Shown here: piece by piece, positions 9,806 through 18,688 of the stretch | Position numbering within the stretch: position 1 is the first letter of the stretch | Layout of the letters: the number at the start of each line of letters is the position of its first letter | Assembly (NCBI GenBank): GCA_947650795.1 | Contig: CANSWR010000010.1 | Location: 1-36,840, forward strand | Source of the DNA: an uncultured Bacillota bacterium | GTDB lineage: Bacteria > Bacillota_I > Bacilli_A > RF39 > UBA660 | Length of the DNA stretch: 36,840 nt | Reading direction: 5' to 3' | Program-made: the position numbers and the translations under genes | The notes under the pieces: model-generated | The model's input: the letters and a program-made list of their open reading frames with translations, nothing else | What the model was told of the DNA's origin: nothing | Databases searched by the model: none

Positions 9806-10633
9806 ATGAATAATAAATTAATCGAACATTTTGAATTATTAAATAATAGTAATAGGATTAGCCACGCTTTTTTAATTTGTAATACTAATTTTGATAATCT
9901 GAAAGAAAATTTGACTACAGTTCTTTCTGATTATTTTTTTCATAAAAAAATTAAAATAGAAGAAAATCCAGATATATATATAATTAGACCTGAAAATGGT
10001 AAAATACTTAAAGAAGAAATATTAAAACTACAAGAAGAATTTAAAAGTTTTTCTCAAATTAATGATTGTAGAGTATATATAATAGATGGTGCCGAACAAA
10101 TGAATGATTATGCTTCTAATTCGTTATTAAAATTTCTTGAGGAACCTGAAAAAAATATTTACGCTTTTTTGATTTCGTCGAATGTATCTAAATTATTAGA
10201 GACTATAAAATCAAGATGTCAGATTATTATGTTAGATAATCTTAAGTTAAGTGATTTTAATGATTTATCTAAAGAGTTTTCGGAAAATATTATAGATTTT
10301 TTAGTAAAGTTTGAAAATCTTAGAGAAACAGTATTAGCATATTTATATGATTATTTTAGTAAAAAAGAAGAAAAAGAAAACGTTATAAATTTTATAATTA
10401 TTAGTAAATATTTTTATAGAGATGTACTTAATTATAAGTTATTTAAAAAGATAGAGTATTTCAATCAATATAGTGATAAAATAAAAGATATTTCCAATAA
10501 AAGAAATGAAAAATATTTAACGAATATGTTAATATTATTATTTAAAAGTGAGAATATGTTAGAGTATAATTTGAATTTAGGGTTATTTCTTGATAAATTA
10601 ATAATTGAAATGGGGAGAATAAGTAATGAATAA
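9806..10633 (+). CDS. holB: DNA polymerase III delta-prime subunit
   Basis: Non-hydrolysing clamp-loader subunit, 275 aa. It resembles the AAA+ region of DnaX but lacks Walker A: the equivalent stretch reads ISHAFLICNTNFDN. It retains the sensor segment ASNSLLKFLEEP and SRCQIIML. The ATG at 9806 follows TAGGAG; an in-frame upstream start at 9764 would lie inside the BofA-like gene. It overlaps ricT by 8 nt. Confidence 0.88.
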   Translation: MNNKLIEHFELLNNSNRISHAFLICNTNFDNLKENLTTVLSDYFFHKKIKIEENPDIYIIRPENGKILKEEILKLQEEFKSFSQINDCRVYIIDGAEQMNDYASNSLLKFLEEPEKNIYAFLISSNVSKLLETIKSRCQIIMLDNLKLSDFNDLSKEFSENIIDFLVKFENLRETVLAYLYDYFSKKEEKENVINFIIISKYFYRDVLNYKLFKKIEYFNQYSDKIKDISNKRNEKYLTNMLILLFKSENMLEYNLNLGLFLDKLIIEMGRISNE

Positions 10634-11411
10634 AGTAGTAGGAGTTTCATTTAATCAAAATAGTAAAGTTTATTTTTTTAGTAGTAATGAGCTTAATATA
10701 AAAGATGGAGATACAGTAATTGTGGATACAGAAAGAGGACAACAATTAGGATATGTTATAGCTTCAGATATTATGAATAAAGAAGTAGATAAAGATATGA
10801 AGAATGTTGTTAGAGTAGCAACAATAAAGGATATATCTGTTTTTGAAAAAAATAGAATAGATGCTTCACATGCATTAGTAAAAGCTAGAGAAATATCTAA
10901 AAAACTAGAATTAAGTATGAATATAATAGATGCAAATTATACATTTGATAGAAATCAGTTATTATTTTATTTTGTATCAGATTCTCGTATAGATTTTAGA
11001 GAAATGGCAAAGCAATTAGCTTTTATCTATAAAACAAGAATAGAACTTAGACAAGTTGGTGTAAGAGATAAAGCCAAAAGTGTTTCTGGTATGGGTCAAT
11101 GTGGTAGAGAGTTGTGTTGTTCTTGCTTTTTAAAAGATAATTTGGATTCTGTTACTATAAATATGGCTAAAAATCAAAATATTGCTTTAAATCCGAATAA
11201 AATAAATGGTCAATGTGGAAGGTTATTATGTTGTTTAAAATATGAAGATGAAGTTTATACGAAAAATAGGCAAAGTTTACCTAATATAGGAGATAGAGTT
11301 AGTACAGTTAATGGTGAAGGAAAAGTAGTTTCTATAGATATTTTAAAGAAAAGTTATGTTGTAAATATACCAGAAGTAGGAAAAATAGAAATGACTTTAG
11401 AAAGTAAGTGA
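10626..11411 (+). CDS. ricT: RicT (YaaT), PSP1-domain Fe-S protein
   Basis: PSP1 C-terminal domain protein of 261 aa. In Bacillus subtilis it forms the RicAFT complex, which binds 4Fe-4S clusters, supports RNase Y-dependent RNA maturation and affects sporulation and competence. Two cysteine clusters stand out: C159, C164, C165, C167 and C197, C202, C203, in the repeated pattern GQCGRxLCC. Position between holB and the TrmN6-type methylase is conserved. Translation is coupled to holB by an overlap. Confidence 0.92.
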   Translation: MNKVVGVSFNQNSKVYFFSSNELNIKDGDTVIVDTERGQQLGYVIASDIMNKEVDKDMKNVVRVATIKDISVFEKNRIDASHALVKAREISKKLELSMNIIDANYTFDRNQLLFYFVSDSRIDFREMAKQLAFIYKTRIELRQVGVRDKAKSVSGMGQCGRELCCSCFLKDNLDSVTINMAKNQNIALNPNKINGQCGRLLCCLKYEDEVYTKNRQSLPNIGDRVSTVNGEGKVVSIDILKKSYVVNIPEVGKIEMTLESK

Positions 11412-11415
11412 GATT

Positions 11416-12141
11416 GTGGATAAAGTTATTAATGATTTGGTTGGGTATGATAATTTAAAAATAGTTCAAAATAAAAACTATTTTAATTTTAGTTTAGAAT
11501 CTGTGGTATTACCAAGATTTTGTGAAATTAAAAAAGGAAAGATTCAGATTATGGATTTATGTACTGGAAATGCTCCTATTCCTTTAATTTTAAGTACCCA
11601 AACAGATAATAATATAATAGGTGTAGAAGTTCAAAAAGATATTTATGAACTAGCTATAGAGTCTGTTAGAATTAATAAATTACAAAATCGAATCTCTATT
11701 CTAAATATGAATATAAAAGATATTTTTAATAAGTTTGAAACAGATACTTTTGATTTAATAACATGTAATCCTCCTTATTTTAAAGTTAATGAATTTAGTA
11801 ACTTAAATAATAATGAAATCAAATCAATAGCAAGACATGAGATTTTAATAACATTAGAAGAAATAGTTGAGATATCTAAAAAATTATTAAAGAATGGTGG
11901 AAGTTTAGTGATAGTTCATCGTGCATCGAGATTTCCGGAGCTTCTTTCAATTTTAAATAAAAATAATTTAGAACCTAAGCGTGTTAGATTTTTACATCCA
12001 AAGAGAGAACAAAATGCAAATCTAGTTTTAGTTGATGCAAAGAAAAATGGAAAACCTGGATTAAAAGTTTTACCATCTTTAATTTGTCATAATGAGGATG
12101 GAAGTTATAGTGATGAGATATTAAAAATGTTTGAGAGGTAA
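11416..12141 (+). CDS. TrmN6-type adenine-N6 methyltransferase (YabB family)
   Basis: A class I SAM-dependent methyltransferase, 241 aa, of the family that modifies A37 of tRNA1(Val). The SAM loop reads MDLCTGNAPIPLIL (46-59) and the N6-adenine catalytic motif is NPPY (118-121). The start is GTG at 11416, 4 nt after the ricT stop, with only a weak upstream site, suggesting coupling. Conserved order ricT-yabB-rsmI supports the call; the exact substrate is inferred from the family. Confidence 0.88.
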   Translation: MDKVINDLVGYDNLKIVQNKNYFNFSLESVVLPRFCEIKKGKIQIMDLCTGNAPIPLILSTQTDNNIIGVEVQKDIYELAIESVRINKLQNRISILNMNIKDIFNKFETDTFDLITCNPPYFKVNEFSNLNNNEIKSIARHEILITLEEIVEISKKLLKNGGSLVIVHRASRFPELLSILNKNNLEPKRVRFLHPKREQNANLVLVDAKKNGKPGLKVLPSLICHNEDGSYSDEILKMFER

Positions 12142-12143
12142 AT

Positions 12144-12983
12144 ATGATACAGAAAAGTTATGAAAAAGAAACTGGAAATTTATATGTTGTTCCTACACCT
12201 ATAGGAAATTTAAAAGATATAACATTTAGAGCAGTAGAAATTTTAGAAAAAGTGGATGCTATTTTTGCAGAGGATACCAGAGTTACTATGCAATTATTAA
12301 ATAGTTTAAATATTAAAAATAAAGTTTATCAATGTCAAAAGTTTAATGAAATTAGAGCTACTAAAAGTGTTTTATCAATGTTATCTTTAGGAAAAAACGT
12401 AGCAATTGTAACTGACCGCGGAACACCACTAATAAGTGATCCAGGGTCTTTAGTTGTAGATAGTGTTATAAAAGAAGGATATAATGTTATAGCATTGCCG
12501 GGAGCATGTGCGATTCTTCCAGCTTTAAATATGTCGGGGATTTCTTCGATGAGGTTTTTCTTTTATGGTTTTCTTTCTTCTAAAGATAGCCAAGCTATAC
12601 GTGAACTTGAGATGTTAAAAAGTATAAAGTTTACGATCGTTTTATATGAAGCTCCCCATAGATTAATTAAAACTTTACAGAATATTTATAAAGTTTTAGG
12701 AAATCGTAATATTTCTATTTCCCGGGAAATATCAAAGCTTCATGAAGAAGTATTTAGAGGAAAAGTAGAGGAAGCATTAAATTATTATGTAGAAGTAAAA
12801 GGCGAATTTGTAATAGTTATTGATTCTATTAAAGAAGAAATCAATTACAATGATATGTTAGAAGAAGTCTATAAAAGAATAGATAATGGTAGTAGTAGTA
12901 AAGATGCTATTAAAGATGTTTCAAAAGAATTTGATGTTAGTAAAAATATACTATATAATATGTATGAGGAGCACAGAAAATGA
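12144..12983 (+). CDS. rsmI: 16S rRNA cytidine-1402 2'-O-methyltransferase
   Basis: Methylates the ribose of C1402 in 16S rRNA (tetrapyrrole-methylase fold), 279 aa. Conserved TPIGNLKDIT at 18-27 and AEDTR at 42-46, with SDPG further on. It starts 2 nt after the preceding stop and overlaps pth by 4 nt (ATGA). Its coding sequence holds a perfect Noc-type palindrome at 12717-12730. Confidence 0.94.
   Translation: MIQKSYEKETGNLYVVPTPIGNLKDITFRAVEILEKVDAIFAEDTRVTMQLLNSLNIKNKVYQCQKFNEIRATKSVLSMLSLGKNVAIVTDRGTPLISDPGSLVVDSVIKEGYNVIALPGACAILPALNMSGISSMRFFFYGFLSSKDSQAIRELEMLKSIKFTIVLYEAPHRLIKTLQNIYKVLGNRNISISREISKLHEEVFRGKVEEALNYYVEVKGEFVIVIDSIKEEINYNDMLEEVYKRIDNGSSSKDAIKDVSKEFDVSKNILYNMYEEHRK
12717..12730. 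promoter_or_regulatory. Noc-binding site (NBS) palindrome
   Basis: ATTTCCCGGGAAAT is an exact match to the consensus bound by Noc, the ParB paralogue that performs nucleoid occlusion in Bacilli. It sits inside rsmI and uses the codon CGG, which is rare in this AT-rich sequence, consistent with selection for the DNA site. Noc itself is not in the window. Confidence 0.82.
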
Positions 12984-13522
12984 AATTAATAGTTGGCCTA
13001 GGAAATATTGGTAAAGAGTATGAAAATACTCGTCATAATATTGGGTTTATGGCAATAGACTCTTTTTTGGGTTATGTATCTTTTAAAGAGAAACATCAAG
13101 CTTTGTATTATGAAAAGAATATTAATGGAGAGAAAATAATCTTTGTTAAACCTACAACGTTAATGAATAATAGTGGTATTGCAGTTAGAAAGTATATGGA
13201 TTTTTATAAAATTAGTATAGAAGATGTTCTAATTATTTATGATGATATGGATTATGATGTAGGAACATTTAAAATTAAACCATCAGGATCAAGTGGAGGA
13301 CATAATGGTATTAAAAGTATAATTGAATATTTAGGAAAAGATAATTTTAAAAGAATTAGAATAGGTATATCTAAACCTAAAGGGAACACAATAAATTATG
13401 TTTTAGGAAGATTTAGTAAAAGTGAAATGAGTTTAATAGAAGATGTACTACAAATAGTAAAAAAAGTTATTGAAGATTATAATGTTTTAGATTTTGATAA
13501 GTTGATGAGTAAATATAATTAG
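12980..13522 (+). CDS. pth: Peptidyl-tRNA hydrolase
   Basis: Recycles peptidyl-tRNA released from stalled ribosomes; 180 aa, slightly shorter than average. Motifs are VGLGNIGKEYENTRHNIGF with catalytic His19, FVKPTTLMNNSG, and the DDMD segment near residue 90, then the SSGGHNGIKSI loop. The ATG overlaps the rsmI stop. Confidence 0.95.
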   Translation: MKLIVGLGNIGKEYENTRHNIGFMAIDSFLGYVSFKEKHQALYYEKNINGEKIIFVKPTTLMNNSGIAVRKYMDFYKISIEDVLIIYDDMDYDVGTFKIKPSGSSGGHNGIKSIIEYLGKDNFKRIRIGISKPKGNTINYVLGRFSKSEMSLIEDVLQIVKKVIEDYNVLDFDKLMSKYN

Positions 13523-13531
13523 AGGTGTTTT

Positions 13532-14125
13532 ATGAATTACAAAGAAATGTTTAATGAGTTGAATATTTTGTCTATTAACGATTGTTATAATTATCTTTAT
13601 AATATTATGTTTGGTTGGAAAGATAAGCAAGGAAATATTCATAAAGGAGTAAATGATAGATGTTTTTATTCATTGCAGACTCCCTATGAATTATCTCAAA
13701 GTAAATATGGAATATGTTGGGATGTAGTTGAATTTGCTAGATGTTTTTTCGAAGAAATGACAAATTTTAAACATGATACTTTTTATTTATTTTATGATGA
13801 TAATAATAATTGTCCTTCACATAGTTTTTTAGTATTTTATGATAAAGAAAAGTTATTTTTATTTGAGCCTACAGCTCATCATTGTTTTTATCCTTTTAGT
13901 GGAATTGTAGAATTTGATAAATTGGATGACTTATTAAAGTTTGTAATATATGGATTTTTAAAAAATTGTATTGGTAATGATACTATTTCAAAAGATTTTG
14001 ATGAGAATAATATTTTAGTTTATAAATATTATTCTCCAAAGTTTCATATAAATGGTGTTGAAATGAGAAATCATATTAATAATAGTGAAAAAATAGAGGT
14101 TATATATGATAGAAAATCTATTTGA
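13532..14125 (+). CDS. Transglutaminase-like (papain-fold) protein of unknown role
   Basis: A 197-aa soluble protein with no signal peptide or membrane segment. The order of motifs resembles a transglutaminase/cysteine-protease core: a Cys after Gly at YGICWDVVEFA (Cys62), a His in PSHSFLVF (His97) and an acidic residue in FEPTAHH (Glu112). Cys62 at the start of a helix is the likely nucleophile. I do not recognise a characterised orthologue. It is inserted between pth and mfd, which are usually adjacent, and overlaps mfd by 20 nt, so it belongs to the same operon. A ribosome-binding site (AGAGGTG) precedes the ATG. Enzymatic activity is inferred only. Confidence 0.6.
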   Translation: MNYKEMFNELNILSINDCYNYLYNIMFGWKDKQGNIHKGVNDRCFYSLQTPYELSQSKYGICWDVVEFARCFFEEMTNFKHDTFYLFYDDNNNCPSHSFLVFYDKEKLFLFEPTAHHCFYPFSGIVEFDKLDDLLKFVIYGFLKNCIGNDTISKDFDENNILVYKYYSPKFHINGVEMRNHINNSEKIEVIYDRKSI

Positions 14126-17100
14126 TTTTAAAATTGAAAATGGGCATAAGTTTTCTGTTAGCCAAAATGAAATATACTATCAATTTTTAATGTATATGTT
14201 TTTCTCGTTAAATAAAAGTTTAGTTATTGTTACTCCTTCTTTAAATGAAGCTAATAAAATATATGCTGCTTTAAATGGTAAATTAGAAAATGTTTATATT
14301 TTTCCAGATGATGATTATTTAACTAAAAAAGCAATAGCAACATCTCCAGAGCTCATGTATATGAGAATGCGTTTTTTAAATAATATAAAAGAAATAAATA
14401 AATCTATATTAATATGTCATACTAATAGTCTATTAAAAAAGTTACCTTTAAAGTCTAAACTTGAAGAAAAGAAAATTAATATTTATAAAGATGCAGTTAT
14501 AGAAAGAGATGACTTTATTAGAAAATTAGATGATATTGGTTATAAGAGAGAAAGTTTAGTTACTAATACTGGAGAATATAGTGTGCGTGGTTTTGTTATA
14601 GATATTTTTCCTATATTTGAAGATCATCCAATAAGAATTGAGTTTTTTGATAATTTGATAGAAGATATTAAATATTTTGATGAAAATACTCAACTTAGTA
14701 TGAATAGCATAGTAAATTTTATTATTAAGCCAGTTCAAGACGAATACGAGGGTAGTAGTTCTACTGTTTTAGATTATATGGTAGATAGTGTATTAGTTTA
14801 TCAAGATTATAAACAAATAAAGAATGTGGAATACAGTATTATTGAACAGATGAAACATTATGATGATTTTACATCTATGAATAGGTTAAATGATATTAAA
14901 AATGACTCAGTTATATATATTGATACTATAGATAATAGTGATAACTATGATTACAATATATATGCTAAGGAAATTATTAATTATAATAATGATAAAACTA
15001 AATTTGTAGAAGATATTAACAGTAATAATGCTTTTTTATGTTCTACAGATGAAGAGTTTTTAAGTTCTTTAGGGTTAGAAAAATCTAAAATTTTAAAAGT
15101 TAATTTAAGTTCAGGTTTTATATATAAAGAAATTTATTATTTTTCAAAAAATGATTTATGCCCTATAAAATCACAACTTAAATATGATACTGGTTATAAA
15201 TTAGGTAAGAAGATTAGTTCTATTGATAAACTTGAAGTAGGAGATTATGTTGTCCATAAAACAAATGGTATAGGTGTTTATATGGGTATTACTACAATAG
15301 ATAAGAATGGAATGGCAAAGGATTATATTTTAATTAAATATAAGGGAGAAGATAAATTATATTTGCCTGTTGATAATATTGATAAGTTATATAAATATTC
15401 ATCTAAGGATGGTGCAAAACCTGTAATTCATAAATTAAATAGTACAGAGTGGCAGAAAACTAAGATGAAAATTAAGAATAAAATTAAAGATATTAGTAAT
15501 GAGTTAATTAAAATTTATAAGAATAGAAATATAGCAAGTGTTACACCTTTTTTAGAAGATACTCCAGAACAAGTTATGTTTGAAGAAGAGTTTGTTTATG
15601 ATGAAACACCAGATCAATTAAAATGTACTAAAGAAATAAAGAAAGATTTGGAAAGTTCAAAACCTATGGATAGACTTTTATGTGGAGATGTTGGTTATGG
15701 AAAAACAGAAGTAATGTTTAGAGTGATGTTTAAAGCTGTTATGAATAGCAAACAAGTAATGTATTTGTGTCCAACAACGCTTTTATCATATCAACAATAT
15801 ATGTCTGCAAAATCTAGGTTTAAAAATTTTCCAGTTAATATAGCTGTTTTAAATAGATATACTACTAAAAAAGAAGTTACAGATATTATTGAAAGGTTGA
15901 AAAATGGTAGTATTGATATAATTTTTGGAACACATAGACTTTTAAGTGGAGATGTTCAATTTAAAGATTTAGGTTTACTGGTTATAGATGAAGAACATAG
16001 ATTTGGAGTACTACATAAAGAAAAGATTAAAGAAATTAAGTCTAATGTTCACGTGCTTAGTGTTTCTGCTACACCTATACCTAGAAGCTTACAAATGAGT
16101 TTAATAGGAGTAAGAGATTTGTCTCTTATTGAAACTCCACCTAAGAATAAATTTCCAGTTCAAACATATGTTATTAATTATGATCCATATATTATTAGAG
16201 AAATTGTTTTAAAAGAGAAAGCAAGAAATGGCCAAGTTTTTATTCTTTATAATAAGGTAGAAGATATGCCTAGTTTGGTTAATGGATTTGAAAAACTATT
16301 ACCAGAAGTATCTATAAAATATGCTCATGGTAAACTTAATAAAGATGATATGCAAGATATTATGTATGAGTTTAATCAAGGTAATTTTGATGTTTTAGTG
16401 AGTACAACAATAATAGAAAATGGTATAGATATACCAAATGCTAATACTATGATAGTAATGAATGCAGATAGGTTTGGTCTTTCTCAGTTATATCAAATAA
16501 GAGGACGTGTGGGAAGAGGAGATAATCAAGCATATGCCTATCTTATGTATGATAAGTCTAAAGTTCTTACTGAAACTGCTATTAAAAGATTAGATGCTAT
16601 TAAAGAATTTACTGAACTTGGTAGTGGGTATAAAATTGCCATGAGGGATTTGAGCATTCGAGGAGCAGGAGATTTACTTGGACGAGAACAAGCAGGATTT
16701 ATTGATTCTGTTGGAGTAGATATGTATATAGAGCTTATTAATGAAGAGTTAAATGGAGATGTGGAAGAGTTATCAGAAAATCAAATAAAAATTGACGATG
16801 TTTCTAATCATATAAGTAATGAGTATTCTGAAGAGGATTCTATAGTAATAGAGATTCATCAAAAAATTTCTCAAATAAATAATAAAGAAGATTTGGATTT
16901 ATTAATTTCTGAGATAGAAGATAGATTTGGAATAGTAGATGATGATTTATTGATTTATATGTATCAAGAATTAGTTGAAAAAATCATAAATAGAATGAAA
17001 ATAAAAATTCTTATTAATGATAGACTTAAATTTTCAATAAAGTTGGAAGAGAATGTTTATAAAAATATGAATGTAGAGGAATTATTTATTGAATCTACAA

Positions 17101-17237
17101 GAATTTCTACAAAGTTTAGTTTTGTCTACCGAGGGAATGCTATACATATAAGTTTTAATAAGCTCAACAATGATAAGCATTATATTTATTACATTTATGA
17201 TTTAGTTAGTTACATAGAAAAAGTAGGGAATATTTAG
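14106..17237 (+). CDS. mfd: Transcription-repair coupling factor Mfd
   Basis: Removes RNA polymerase stalled at lesions and recruits UvrA. The protein is 1043 aa, shorter than the roughly 1150-1180 of Bacillus and Escherichia homologues; the N-terminal UvrB-like part looks compact. The RNA polymerase-interacting CarD-type domain begins KLEVGDYVVHKTNGIGVY (about 375-392). The translocase has Walker A GDVGYGKTE (about 527), DEEH (about 627) and the motif VI region QIRGRVGRG. A C-terminal TRCF domain follows. It starts inside the transglutaminase-like gene with GAGG upstream. Confidence 0.96.
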   Translation: MIENLFDFKIENGHKFSVSQNEIYYQFLMYMFFSLNKSLVIVTPSLNEANKIYAALNGKLENVYIFPDDDYLTKKAIATSPELMYMRMRFLNNIKEINKSILICHTNSLLKKLPLKSKLEEKKINIYKDAVIERDDFIRKLDDIGYKRESLVTNTGEYSVRGFVIDIFPIFEDHPIRIEFFDNLIEDIKYFDENTQLSMNSIVNFIIKPVQDEYEGSSSTVLDYMVDSVLVYQDYKQIKNVEYSIIEQMKHYDDFTSMNRLNDIKNDSVIYIDTIDNSDNYDYNIYAKEIINYNNDKTKFVEDINSNNAFLCSTDEEFLSSLGLEKSKILKVNLSSGFIYKEIYYFSKNDLCPIKSQLKYDTGYKLGKKISSIDKLEVGDYVVHKTNGIGVYMGITTIDKNGMAKDYILIKYKGEDKLYLPVDNIDKLYKYSSKDGAKPVIHKLNSTEWQKTKMKIKNKIKDISNELIKIYKNRNIASVTPFLEDTPEQVMFEEEFVYDETPDQLKCTKEIKKDLESSKPMDRLLCGDVGYGKTEVMFRVMFKAVMNSKQVMYLCPTTLLSYQQYMSAKSRFKNFPVNIAVLNRYTTKKEVTDIIERLKNGSIDIIFGTHRLLSGDVQFKDLGLLVIDEEHRFGVLHKEKIKEIKSNVHVLSVSATPIPRSLQMSLIGVRDLSLIETPPKNKFPVQTYVINYDPYIIREIVLKEKARNGQVFILYNKVEDMPSLVNGFEKLLPEVSIKYAHGKLNKDDMQDIMYEFNQGNFDVLVSTTIIENGIDIPNANTMIVMNADRFGLSQLYQIRGRVGRGDNQAYAYLMYDKSKVLTETAIKRLDAIKEFTELGSGYKIAMRDLSIRGAGDLLGREQAGFIDSVGVDMYIELINEELNGDVEELSENQIKIDDVSNHISNEYSEEDSIVIEIHQKISQINNKEDLDLLISEIEDRFGIVDDDLLIYMYQELVEKIINRMKIKILINDRLKFSIKLEENVYKNMNVEELFIESTRISTKFSFVYRGNAIHISFNKLNNDKHYIYYIYDLVSYIEKVGNI

Positions 17238-17253
17238 TTTATTCTCTACTTTA
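17223..17253 (+). terminator. Terminator after mfd
   Basis: GTAGGGAATA (17223-17232) pairs with TATTCTCTAC (17240-17249), followed by TTTATTTTT. The mfd stop codon is in the loop. It could also work on the minus strand for the MerR remnant. Confidence 0.8.
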
Positions 17254-17256
17254 TTT

Positions 17257-18026
17257 TTAGCTTATTTTTTCTAATATGTAGTAACCGTTAATCATTTTAC
17301 TATAAATATAATCTACGCTTTTCCAAGTTCCTATTAAATTTTCATCTTTAATAAATTTTAAGTTTGTGTTGTCTTTTATACGTATATCTTCTATAGTATA
17401 AATTTTATTGTTTATTTGTTCGAATACTGCGATTTTTCCTATTATATTATCAAATGAATCTGGAATGCTAAGATACATAGTATTGTTTTCAATTTCATAT
17501 GGGCAAGGATTATTTTTTAGATATATAAATCCTTTAGTCCATTTTATTACCCATTATTCTTTTCCATTGGGCATTAAATACAATTCGTTAATTTTAAAAT
17601 CATCTTCTATAAACTTTAGTAGTCTAGCTTCATTTAAAGTTCTACTAATTCCTAATAATTTCCATTTTCCTATTACTTTATCATCATTAATAAAAGCTTT
17701 CATATTTTCAATTCCCTCCTTTGTTTGTGTGAAGAGTTTTAAAGTATGAATATTTTGGTTAATTTGTTTTTTCATATTTTCTAAATCTTTTATTTTATTT
17801 CTTATTATTTCGTCATTAAAATTAAATGTTTTAATATCTTTCAGAGATAGGTCTATTTCTTTTAAAATTAGTATTTTAGTCATCGTTTTAATATTTTCTT
17901 CATCGTAATATCTGTAACCAGTGTAAATATCAATATGTGCTGGTTTTAAATGTTTTTCTCATCATATAATCTTAATGTTTTTATTGAAACATCAAATAAT
18001 TTAGCAAATTCTCCAATTTTTATCAT
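17257..18026 (-). pseudogene. MerR-family regulator, inactivated by a frameshift and a stop
   Basis: Reading leftward from the ATG at 18026 (AAGGAA upstream) gives a MerR-type helix-turn-helix start, MIKIGEFAKLFDVSIKTLRL, then YDEKN. The frame is then lost near 17957 and resumes as LKPAHIDIYTGYRYYDEENI, the conserved wing region, in another frame. The long effector part runs in that frame to an in-frame TAA at 17554-17556, then stays open in the same frame to 17257. So two lesions disrupt one roughly 255-codon gene. The C-terminal part is of the effector-binding type with repeated GKWKLLG/GTWKSVD motifs. The promoter is intact. Confidence 0.85.
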
Positions 18027-18047
18027 GGTTTTTCCTTTCACGATTTA

Positions 18048-18078
18048 AGTATATAACTAACCTTAAGGGAAGAGTCAA
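18048..18078 (-). promoter_or_regulatory. MerR-type promoter with 19-bp spacer
   Basis: On the minus strand TTGACT (18073-18078) and TATACT (18048-18053) are separated by 19 bp, the over-long spacing characteristic of MerR-regulated promoters. The spacer contains the CCTTAAGG palindrome. It drives the MerR remnant. Confidence 0.75.
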
Positions 18079-18089
18079 TATTAAAAAAA

Positions 18090-18108
18090 CATTAATTTAT
18101 CTTTAATG
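18090..18108 (-). terminator. Hairpin at the end of ppa
   Basis: On the minus strand CATTAA and TTAATG pair across AGATAAA-like loop sequence, followed by a seven-T run at 18089 and below. It overlaps the ppa stop codon. Confidence 0.6.
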
Positions 18109-18594
18109 CTTTTGTTTGTTATAATTTTCTTTGCATTTTTGTATTAAAGCGATTGCTTTTTCTTGTTTATGAAAGTCTTTTATTTCAACTTTTATACCTT
18201 GTAATGTTTTGTAGTTTTGAAAAAAGTCTTTTATTTCAGCTTTTTGATGGTCTGTTAGATCTTCTAAATTTTTTATATTTTCAAATCTTGGATCTTTGTC
18301 TACAACGGCAATTACTTTTTCATCATGTTCTCCATTATCTATTACAGTTAAGTATCCTAAAACTCTAGCTGCTACGACACATCCTGGAAATGTTGGATAT
18401 GAACTTATAACTATTATATCTAGTGGGTCTCCATCTTCTGATAATGTATCTTCTATAAAACCGTATTCTCCAGGATAAGTAAGCGCGCTATAAAGGACTC
18501 TATCTAATGTGATTCTTCCACTTTCTTTATTAACTTCATATTTGTTTTTAGTTCCCATTGGTATTTCAATAATACATTCTACAACTTTGTTCAT
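18103..18594 (-). CDS. ppa: Inorganic pyrophosphatase, family I
   Basis: Hydrolyses pyrophosphate to two phosphates in the cytoplasm with magnesium. 163 aa. The family I signature DGDPLDIIV is present, preceded by YPGEYGFIEDTL, and further metal-binding Asp/Lys residues are seen at VDKDPRF. The ATG at 18594 is chosen over the GTG at 18603, since AGGTGAG sits directly before it. Bacillus subtilis uses the unrelated family II enzyme, so a family I enzyme here marks a different lineage. Confidence 0.94.
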   Translation of the reverse strand: MNKVVECIIEIPMGTKNKYEVNKESGRITLDRVLYSALTYPGEYGFIEDTLSEDGDPLDIIVISSYPTFPGCVVAARVLGYLTVIDNGEHDEKVIAVVDKDPRFENIKNLEDLTDHQKAEIKDFFQNYKTLQGIKVEIKDFHKQEKAIALIQKCKENYNKQKH

Positions 18595-18611
18595 TTTTCT
18601 CACCTATTATC

Positions 18612-18640
18612 AGTATAGATTATAGGATGTTAAAAGTCAA
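18612..18640 (-). promoter_or_regulatory. Sigma-A type promoter of ppa
   Basis: Minus strand TTGACT (18635-18640), 17-bp spacer, TATACT (18612-18617), about 18 bp before the ribosome-binding region. Confidence 0.75.
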
Positions 18641-18688
18641 ATAGTATAATTTTTAAAATAAAGTTTAAAATAATGTTTAGAGGTGTGT

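Noticed and set aside
16045..16060. TTCACGTGC in mfd as a parS-like site
   Set aside because: Only the centre and part of one arm match; too weak.
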